NCBI RefSeq assembly: GCF_007993935.1
Contig: NZ_VITY01000008.1
Span: 124,001-188,000 of the forward strand
DNA length: 64,000 bases
Direction: 5' to 3'
DNA from: Bradyrhizobium macuxiense
GTDB lineage: Bacteria > Pseudomonadota > Alphaproteobacteria > Rhizobiales > Xanthobacteraceae
Shown here one piece after another: positions 57,810-64,000 of this stretch. The translations under genes were made by a program, and so were the position numbers. Position 1 is the stretch's first letter, and the number at the start of each line of letters is the position of its first letter. A model generated the notes under the pieces. The model ran no database searches and was not told the DNA's origin. It saw nothing but the letters and a program-made list of their open reading frames with translations.

Positions 57810-60800
57810 TCAGCCGAGGCGCTCGCGATCGTCCAGGCTGGCCTTCGGGATCGGCAGCTCGATCGTGCAGACCGTTCCGTCGGGGCCGAATTCGCGGCGA
57901 ACTACGGCATGTGGGATCGCCTTTTCAATGAGCTCGCTTCCAAAGCCGGCCGTCTCCGGTTGCTTGACGGCCGGACCGCCACTTTCGCGCCAGATGACCG
58001 TCAGAAGCGGTTGATCGCCCTGGCTGCGCAATGTCCAGCTCAGATCCACGGTACCGGTCTGTTGCGAGAACGAACCATATTTGGCCGCATTGGTTGCCAG
58101 CTCATGGAAAACCAGGCCGAATGGCGTTGCCAGATCGGGAGGCAGGAAGACTGATCCGCCCTTGACCTTGATCCGTTCGTTGTTGCCGGAGGTGTAGGGC
58201 TCAAGTTGTCTGCGCGCCAATGTTGCGAGATCGGCCCCCTTCCAGTCGGAGTCCACCAGCAGCGAATGGGCCCTGGCCAACGCCGCAAGGCGGCCATCCA
58301 ACCTCTCGGTGAATTCATCGTAGGATTTGCTGAAGCGCCGGGTCTGATGCGCGATCGACTGGACGACCGTCAGGGTATTCTTGACCCGGTGCGTCAGTTC
58401 GCGCAGCAACAACTTCTGCTGCTCTTCCCACGCCTTGCGTTCGCTCACATCGCGTGTGCTTTCGAGAGCGAGCCGTCGCCCGTCAATCGTCTCGAGGACG
58501 ATGCGGCTCTCAACCGTCAATTCCCGGCCATTTTTGGTCTTGTGTTGAAGTTCGCCGGTCCAGTTGCCTTCATCGAGCAACTTGCTCCGCAACTCGGCGA
58601 ATGATCCTCCGGGCACCATCGTGCCCAACAGCTGGTTCTTTCGTTTTCCAACCGCCTCGTCACGGCTATAGCCGTAGAGCTGCTCGCTTCCACGATTCCA
58701 CGCGAGGATGCCGCCGTCATAGTCCCAGATGAATATCGGATCGCGCGAAAGCTCGACGAGCTGCGTCTGCTGCCGGAGCTGGCGTTCGCTGATCCTGAGC
58801 GCATCTTCGGTATGACGGCGGTCCGTCATGTCGACGAAGGTGAGGACGATCCCGTCGATCTTGTCGTCGACCGTTCGATAGGGGCGCAGGCGGACGTCGT
58901 ACCAGCGCCCGTTGCGACTGCGGATTTCATGTTTGATCGGAGAGAGATTGGCGAGCACCGCATGCGCGTCACTGACAAGGTTCTGGTATTCCAGTCGATG
59001 CGCGAAATCCGCAATCGGGCGACCTTCGTCGCTCGGCGTGATGCTGAACAGGTCCGTCACCTGCTGCGTGAAACGCTTGATGCGCAGGCTCGAGTCGAGG
59101 AACAAGATCCCGAAATCGGTCGCCGCCATCAGGTTCTGGAGATCGCTGTGCGCGCGCGACACCGCCTCAAGCTTCAGCTTGAGCTCGCTGTTCACGGTCT
59201 GCAATTCTTCGTTGATCGATTGCAGCTCTTCCTTGCTGGTCTCCAGCTCTTCGGAGGTCGAACGATATTCCTCGTTGATGGATTGCAGCTCTTCGTTGGC
59301 CGCGCGCAATTCCTCGTTGGCGGCGTCGGATTCCTCCCGGGTCGTCCGCAGCCGTGTCTGGGTCTGCTGAAGCTCCTCGCGCAGCCGGGCGACGATTTCC
59401 TTGCTGGCATCGTTCGCCGAGATGGCCCCTTCGATGGCGTTGTCGACCCGATCGCCCTCGATGAACAACACCACGGCGCTGCCGGCCCCGTGATCGTCGT
59501 GGTCGTCGAGCGGCTTCACATGCATCAGCACCCGATGCGGCGCGCCGTTGAAGCGGACGGGGATCGGCAGGCTGAGCCAGGGCTGCGAGGTTTCGAACAC
59601 CCGGTTGAGGGCCGACCGCAGTTCGAACCGCAATTCCGGCCGCACCAGATCGATGATATTGCCGCTCAGCGGTCCGCCGGACGGTTGCAGGAAACGCCCG
59701 GCATTGTCGGACATGTGCAGCACGCGATGCAATTGATCGACCAGAATGCTCGGTGGCGCGAGCTTTTCCAGCGCCTGGCGGTGCGCCGCGGCTTCATTGA
59801 GCAACGACGTCGTGCTTGGCGGCCTGATCGGATTCGCGGCCTGTTCATGGATCAGGCCAACGCTGCCGAGCAGGCGCGGCAACAGGCGCAGTTCGCCCGG
59901 GCTGGCCGAGGACTGGTAGATGCGCGCCTTGCGGTCAAACGTGCGGAACTGGCCGGGCGGATGGTCGGCGCTTTCCGACGTGCCCAGCATGAGAAATCCA
60001 TCCGGATTGAGGGCATAATGGAAAGTGTTGCACGCCAGCTCCTGCAATTCGCGATCGAGGTAGATCAGGAGGTTGCGACAGGCGATGAGATCGAGTCGCG
60101 AGAAGGGAGGATCCTTGAGCAGGCTGTGACTGGCGAACAGCACCAAATCGCGTAGTTCCTGACGAACGCGATATTGATCTCCGTCCTTCACAAAGAAACG
60201 CCGCAAGCGATCCTCGCTGACGTCCGTCTCGATCGCTACCGGATACATGCCCTCACGCGCAATGGCGAGCGCCCGGGCGTCGATATCCGAGCCGAACACC
60301 TGGATGGTAGGCCGGATGTCCTGCCGCGAGGCCTGCTCCAGCAGCAGCATGGCGATCGAATACGCCTCCTCGCCGGTGGCGCATCCGGGGACCCAGACAC
60401 GGATCGAGCGATCGCTCAGCTTGCCGTTGAACAGTTGCGGGATGACCTGCAGCTCGAGAGCCCGGAACGCTTCCTTGTCGCGGAAAAACGATGTGACCGA
60501 AATCAGCAGGTCACCCAAGAGCGCCTGCGCCTCATCGGTATTGTCGCGCAGCACGTCGTAATAGTCCTTGGGGCTATCTGCCCGCGTGACCTGCATGCGC
60601 CGCGCGATCCTGCGCAGGATGGTCGCCCGCTTGTATTTGGAGAAATCGTGCCCGGTGCGAACCCGGACATGGGCGAGAATGCGCCGCAGCAGATCCGCGT
60701 CCAGGCCGCGCAGTCCTCCGCCCGGCCCTTCATGATTTTTTTCCCGCACCAGTTCGGTCAGACGTTGCGCGATTTCGCGTATCGGCAAAACGAAATCCGC

Positions 60801-61349
60801 GATGCCGGTTGCGATTGCGCTGCGCGGCATCGAGGGGAATTCGGCCTCGTTGGGGTCTTGCACGAGGATGATGCCGCCCGATTCCTTGACCGCCCTGACG
60901 CCGACCGAGCCATCGGACCCGGCGCCGGTCAGGATGACCGCGCAACCATCCCCGTGCTGTTCCGCAAGCGAGCGGAAGAACAGGTCGATGGGTGCCCGCT
61001 TGCCGCGCGGCTCGTCGAATTCTGCGGTGGCGATTTCGTCGTTGGTGATATGCAGCCGCCGGTCGGGCGGGATCACGTAGACGTGGTCCGCATTGAGCGG
61101 GATCGGTTCTCCGACCTGGAGGACAGGCATATGCGTGCGCGCGGCCAGGATGTTCGACATCTCGCTGCGCAGATCGGGGTCGAGATGCACCACCACGACG
61201 AAGGCGGCGCCGGTCTTCTCGGGCAATGCGGCAAACAGTTGCTGTAATGCCTGGACACCGCCGGCGGAGGCACCGATCCCGACGACCACCGTCCTGGCGA
61301 GGTTCGGCTCAGTCGTTTCGTCCCGTTCCTCGTCGCTGGTATCGGCCAT
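57810..61349 (-). CDS. CheB-CheR-PAS-HWE histidine kinase fusion
   Basis: This 1179-residue protein has these domains in order. A CheB methylesterase domain lies at about 18-205 (VVVGIGASAGG with Ser28, and ILTGAGSDG). A CheR methyltransferase domain lies at about 215-490 (WVPGCATGEEAYS at about 316-328). A linker and a long coiled coil follow (about 640-740, with repeats of NEELRAANEELQSINEE type). Then come two or three PAS domains (740-960) and an HWE/HisKA_2-type kinase, with H987 in RELTHRVKNTLTVVQ. No receiver domain is present. The stand-alone CheB gene is divergent. Such proteins occur in rhizobia and act in non-chemotaxis stress signalling, where a target is often unclear. Confidence 0.95.
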   Translation of the reverse strand: MADTSDEERDETTEPNLARTVVVGIGASAGGVQALQQLFAALPEKTGAAFVVVVHLDPDLRSEMSNILAARTHMPVLQVGEPIPLNADHVYVIPPDRRLHITNDEIATAEFDEPRGKRAPIDLFFRSLAEQHGDGCAVILTGAGSDGSVGVRAVKESGGIILVQDPNEAEFPSMPRSAIATGIADFVLPIREIAQRLTELVREKNHEGPGGGLRGLDADLLRRILAHVRVRTGHDFSKYKRATILRRIARRMQVTRADSPKDYYDVLRDNTDEAQALLGDLLISVTSFFRDKEAFRALELQVIPQLFNGKLSDRSIRVWVPGCATGEEAYSIAMLLLEQASRQDIRPTIQVFGSDIDARALAIAREGMYPVAIETDVSEDRLRRFFVKDGDQYRVRQELRDLVLFASHSLLKDPPFSRLDLIACRNLLIYLDRELQELACNTFHYALNPDGFLMLGTSESADHPPGQFRTFDRKARIYQSSASPGELRLLPRLLGSVGLIHEQAANPIRPPSTTSLLNEAAAHRQALEKLAPPSILVDQLHRVLHMSDNAGRFLQPSGGPLSGNIIDLVRPELRFELRSALNRVFETSQPWLSLPIPVRFNGAPHRVLMHVKPLDDHDDHGAGSAVVLFIEGDRVDNAIEGAISANDASKEIVARLREELQQTQTRLRTTREESDAANEELRAANEELQSINEEYRSTSEELETSKEELQSINEELQTVNSELKLKLEAVSRAHSDLQNLMAATDFGILFLDSSLRIKRFTQQVTDLFSITPSDEGRPIADFAHRLEYQNLVSDAHAVLANLSPIKHEIRSRNGRWYDVRLRPYRTVDDKIDGIVLTFVDMTDRRHTEDALRISERQLRQQTQLVELSRDPIFIWDYDGGILAWNRGSEQLYGYSRDEAVGKRKNQLLGTMVPGGSFAELRSKLLDEGNWTGELQHKTKNGRELTVESRIVLETIDGRRLALESTRDVSERKAWEEQQKLLLRELTHRVKNTLTVVQSIAHQTRRFSKSYDEFTERLDGRLAALARAHSLLVDSDWKGADLATLARRQLEPYTSGNNERIKVKGGSVFLPPDLATPFGLVFHELATNAAKYGSFSQQTGTVDLSWTLRSQGDQPLLTVIWRESGGPAVKQPETAGFGSELIEKAIPHAVVRREFGPDGTVCTIELPIPKASLDDRERLG

Positions 61350-61491
61350 CAGGCAGTCTCACTTACATTTTCGGTCGAGTCGGGATTTTGCTAATCTTAT
61401 CACGAGTTTCGGCAATGAATTTTCTAATTGGGTTGATTTCGGAACCAACGCGTCACGCGGTGGTTCCCACCTCGGGGCCGTGGAGCATTTC

Positions 61492-62496
61492 ATGGCAAAT
61501 CGCGACATTTTGGCGATAGGCACCTCCGCCGGCGGGTTCGACGCGCTGCGCTTCCTTGCCGGTGAATTCTCGCCTGATTTCCCGGCTTCCGTTCTGGTGG
61601 TGATCCATCTGCCCAGCCAGTTCCGCTCGACCCTCGATGCGATCCTGACCCAGGCGGGCCCGCTGCCGGCCAGCTTCGCCGTGGATGGCGAGAAGCTTGA
61701 AAAAAGCCGGATCTATATCGCGCCGCCCCAGCGTCATCTCCTGGTGGACAGCGATCGGTTACGACTGGGATCGGGGCCACGCGAGAACAATGCCCGGCCG
61801 GCGCTCGATCCGCTGTTCCGCTCCGCGGCCCGGTGCTGCGCGCCGCGGTCGGTCGGCGCCGTCCTCACCGGTACACTGGGCGATGGCGCGGCCGGCCTGT
61901 CGGCGCTCAAGCAATTCGGCGGCATTACGGTGGTGCAGGACCCGGGCGACGCCGCCTTCCCGGAAATGCCCACCAACGCCTTGATGCGTTCGCGACCCGA
62001 CCACGTCGTCGGCCTGTCGGGAATGCCCGCGTTGTTCGAAGAATTGGTGCGGCAGCCTGCGGGCCAGCCGGTGCCGGTCACAGGAGCCATCGACTATGAA
62101 GTCAACCTCGCAAGCGGCGGACAAGCCAGCATGAGTGAAATGGATCGAATCGGCCGGCGATCGGTACTGGCCTGCCCCGATTGTCACGGCGTCATGTGGG
62201 AAATCGACGAAGGCGAACTGATCCGCTATCGTTGCCACGTCGGTCACGCCTACACGGCTGAGCTCATGAGCCTCGCCCTCGACGACAATCTGCGGCGGGC
62301 GCTGAGCAGCGCGTTGCGGGCACTCGATGAACGTATTGCGCTGGCCAGGAAGCTCGAGAGAGAGGCGAGTCTCGGCGGCCGAACTCAGAGCGCCAGGTCC
62401 TGGGCCAGCAAGGTGCGTGAGTTCGAGCAGGAGGCAAAGGTCATCCGCGATTCGATCGGCCGTACCGACGAAATAGCTGCGCGTTTCGCCGAGTAA
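61492..62496 (+). CDS. Stand-alone CheB methylesterase with C-terminal Cys/His motif
   Basis: The protein has 334 residues from the ATG at 61492 with GGAG upstream; the frame open further upstream is not part of the family. The catalytic triad is S12 (ILAIGTSAGG), H39 (VVIHLP) and D131 (LTGTLGDGAAG). No receiver domain is present, unlike canonical CheB. Residues about 225-255 form C228-x2-C231 and C248-x3-H252 (ACPDC and CHVGHAY), which could bind zinc. A coiled C-terminal helix follows. It is divergent from the CheBR-HWE kinase, separated by 142 bases. Confidence 0.93.
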   Translation: MANRDILAIGTSAGGFDALRFLAGEFSPDFPASVLVVIHLPSQFRSTLDAILTQAGPLPASFAVDGEKLEKSRIYIAPPQRHLLVDSDRLRLGSGPRENNARPALDPLFRSAARCCAPRSVGAVLTGTLGDGAAGLSALKQFGGITVVQDPGDAAFPEMPTNALMRSRPDHVVGLSGMPALFEELVRQPAGQPVPVTGAIDYEVNLASGGQASMSEMDRIGRRSVLACPDCHGVMWEIDEGELIRYRCHVGHAYTAELMSLALDDNLRRALSSALRALDERIALARKLEREASLGGRTQSARSWASKVREFEQEAKVIRDSIGRTDEIAARFAE

Positions 62497-62573
62497 CGCC
62501 GGCTCCAAGTGCAAGAAGGAGTCTTTCGGGTTCTACGGAATCATATCGGTGACCTCGGATCGGAGGGTTCGCC

Positions 62574-63350
62574 ATGTTTGACACAAGAGACAAATCATCG
62601 ATGCCGCTGAGCCCTCCAGCGCTTCTGAGCAAGCTCGCAAGGCGGTTGATGCTATCGCCATCCGACCAAAAGGCCCTCCTGGCTGCCGCTTCACCGCCGC
62701 GACACGTAGCCAAGGGCGATCATCTGATCGAGGAGGGCCAGAAGACCACATCATTGGTGATTCTTTGCAGCGGAATGGCTCGCTCTCTCAGAACGCTGGA
62801 GGACGGAAGCCAACAGATTGTCGCGATCTTCGTCGCAGGAGAAGCGCTGAATCCGGGTGAGCTCATGTTTCCTCGTTCCCGCACGGCAATCTCCGCGCTC
62901 ACTCCAGCGACCTCGTTACCGATTCCGCTCGAGAAGCTAAATCAGCTCGTTTCCGAACGGCCTACCATCGCGCGCGCATTGTGGTGGGAGACGGCTGCGC
63001 AAGCGGCGATCCAACAGGAGTGGATGGTCTGGCTTGGACGACGCTCCGCCTCGGTCAGATTGGCGCATTTATTGTGCGAAGTGTCTTACCGCCTGCAAGC
63101 TGGCGATCAAGACGCTAAGGATGCCTTCGATCTTCCGCTTACGCAGCATGAACTCGCCGACATCCTCGGACTTTCGACCGTCCATGTGAACCGAACCCTG
63201 CAAGTCCTGCGGAGTCGGAACTTGATCGAACTGAGCCGGAACCGGCTCACGATCAGGGACAAGGCCGGACTTTATGAGATCGCGGAGTTCGACATTCAAT
63301 ACCTAAGCGGACTGAAACAGCTCGACGCAGGGGAGAGCCAAAATGCCTAG
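62574..63350 (+). CDS. Crp/Fnr-family transcription regulator
   Basis: This 258-residue protein has an N-terminal cyclic-nucleotide-binding-like beta roll (about 30-150; HLIEEGQKTTSLVILCSGMARSLRTLEDG) and a C-terminal winged helix (about 175-245; LTQHELADILGLSTVHVNRTLQVLRSRNLIEL). No Fe-S cysteine set is seen, so it is not an oxygen sensor of the classic FNR type. It may respond to a nucleotide or redox ligand. It overlaps the DUF6894 gene by 8 bases. It lies 77 bases downstream of CheB. Confidence 0.92.
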   Translation: MFDTRDKSSMPLSPPALLSKLARRLMLSPSDQKALLAAASPPRHVAKGDHLIEEGQKTTSLVILCSGMARSLRTLEDGSQQIVAIFVAGEALNPGELMFPRSRTAISALTPATSLPIPLEKLNQLVSERPTIARALWWETAAQAAIQQEWMVWLGRRSASVRLAHLLCEVSYRLQAGDQDAKDAFDLPLTQHELADILGLSTVHVNRTLQVLRSRNLIELSRNRLTIRDKAGLYEIAEFDIQYLSGLKQLDAGESQNA

Positions 63351-63756
63351 GTTCTTTTTCAATCTGACCTCACACGGCAACGTCACGTTAGATGAAACCG
63401 GAACGGAGTTTCCGTCGCTTGAGGCTGCCTATTTCGACACCTGTCAGGCCATCCTGGACATCGCCTTCGAAAAGCTGCGCGCACGGCAAGATCCTGCAAC
63501 GGACAGTTTCGAGATCACCGACGAGCAGCGAAGCGTATTGATGCTGGTGCCGTTTTGCGAAGTGCTGTTGCCCGCGCTTGCAAAAGACAAGCCGGTGAGA
63601 CTGAAAACGATCCAGTTACTCGACAACTGCCGGGATCAGTTTGCGCGGAGCGCGGCATTGCAGGCCGATATGCGCGCGGAATTCGAACAGGCGAGAAAGA
63701 CATTCAGTGACATTCGCGCGAATCTGGCGCGCATTGCCTCTCACACATCCGGGTAG
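63343..63756 (+). CDS. DUF6894-like protein
   Basis: This 137-residue protein starts MPRFFFNLTSHGNVTLDETGTEFPSLE, which is the DUF6894 pattern. The centre is the segment RSVLMLVPFCEVLLPALAKDK and the C-terminus is a charged helix (QARKTFSDIRANLARIA). Function is unknown. The start overlaps the Crp/Fnr gene by 8 bases, so they are coupled. Confidence 0.82.
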   Translation: MPRFFFNLTSHGNVTLDETGTEFPSLEAAYFDTCQAILDIAFEKLRARQDPATDSFEITDEQRSVLMLVPFCEVLLPALAKDKPVRLKTIQLLDNCRDQFARSAALQADMRAEFEQARKTFSDIRANLARIASHTSG

Positions 63757-63869
63757 AGCCGGCACGTGGTCCAGCTGCATTGCAATGTTTGGCTGCGTGT
63801 CAGCGGATTTAACAGGCGGCGGCGTCCAGCGGCGACCCGCCGGACAAGCCTGCGTGCGGTAACGCCCGC

Positions 63870-64000
63870 TTACTCGACGCCGGCTTCCTGCGGCGTGAAT
63901 TCGTAGACCGACGAGCAGAACTCGCAGGTCACGACGACCTTGCCGTCCTTGACCATCTCGGCGCGATCGTTCGGCGCAAAGCTCTTCAGCATCGACGACA
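63870..64000 (-). CDS. hslO: Hsp33 redox-regulated chaperone, C-terminal 43 residues (5' part outside window)
   Basis: The frame is open from the right edge and ends at the stop read at 63870-63872. The visible 43 residues include SSMLKSFAPNDRAEMVKDGK and VVVTCEFCSSVYEFTPQE. The C-x-x-C in CEFC is half of the Hsp33 zinc site, which forms disulfides under oxidative stress and activates the chaperone. Only the tail is present. Length and position fit HslO. Confidence 0.85.
   Translation of the reverse strand, partial: SSMLKSFAPNDRAEMVKDGKVVVTCEFCSSVYEFTPQEAGVE

Overview
The window is a 64 kb piece of core chromosome from a high-GC alphaproteobacterium, most probably Bradyrhizobium or a close Nitrobacteraceae relative. 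The signs are: hemA for the Shemin (C4) route to heme, with an FNR/FixK-type box upstream; an F0 gene set in the order atpI-atpB-atpE-atpF'-atpF, split from F1; the conserved block DUF2948-hisD-UPF0262-phosphatase-maf-yacG-tRNA-Phe; OpgC, CheB/CheR-HWE kinase and Na+/solute-symporter-type sensor kinase genes; and many palindromic intergenic repeats of the rhizobial type. No phage, transposase, integrase, CRISPR array or plasmid functions were seen. Assignment to a genus is an inference.

Layout. 1-5.1 kb: a serine hydrolase (cut by the left edge), UDP-galactopyranose mutase divergent from a glycosyltransferase-like gene, and an exported caspase-fold protein. 5.1-8.7 kb: DUF488, a DUF2945 protein, and a PAS-PAS-PAS-GGDEF-EAL c-di-GMP enzyme. 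9.2-13.9 kb: a tight three-gene operon (coiled-coil protein, ClpA/B-like double AAA+ ATPase with a degenerate first ATP site, single-pass membrane protein). This is the best candidate for an undescribed system. 14-18.5 kb: tRNA-Phe and the yacG/maf/phosphatase/UPF0262/hisD/DUF2948 housekeeping block. 18.9-23.1 kb: a haloperoxidase-type hydrolase, a membrane protein, a UBP zinc finger protein and a cyclic-nucleotide-binding FAD oxidoreductase. 23.1-27.5 kb: tRNA-Thr, very small genes, an outer-membrane barrel and a chemoreceptor. 27.7-30.2 kb: an MBL-fold hydrolase and hemA. 30.3-36.6 kb: a CrbS-like hybrid kinase, its LuxR-type regulator and a divergent MFS carrier. 36.7-38.5 kb: YjbQ, a secreted protein and a DsbA-like isomerase. 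38.8-41.4 kb: the F0 ATP synthase genes. 41.5-47.9 kb: a secreted protein, a RimJ-like acetyltransferase, an M16 peptidase translationally coupled to threonine synthase, a GST and a GNAT protein. 48.3-53.8 kb: small secreted and membrane proteins, a penicillin acylase and glpK. 54-57.1 kb: an opgC-SGNH-SGNH operon. 57.4-63.8 kb: apaG, a CheB/CheR/PAS/HWE kinase divergent from a stand-alone CheB, a Crp/Fnr regulator and a DUF6894 protein. The C-terminus of Hsp33 is cut by the right edge.

How the parts fit. Most of the window is housekeeping (histidine, threonine, heme, ATP synthesis, glycerol, translation) interleaved with signalling: c-di-GMP, chemoreceptor, CrbSR-like two-component system, CheBR-HWE stress-type signalling. 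Several units concern the envelope: galactofuranose supply, OpgC-type glucan acylation, an outer-membrane barrel, and possibly the AAA+ operon. Intergenic spaces, especially at gene ends, hold at least six families of palindromic repeats. Long open frames on the opposite strand (up to 1100 codons) are a by-product of high GC and were not annotated.
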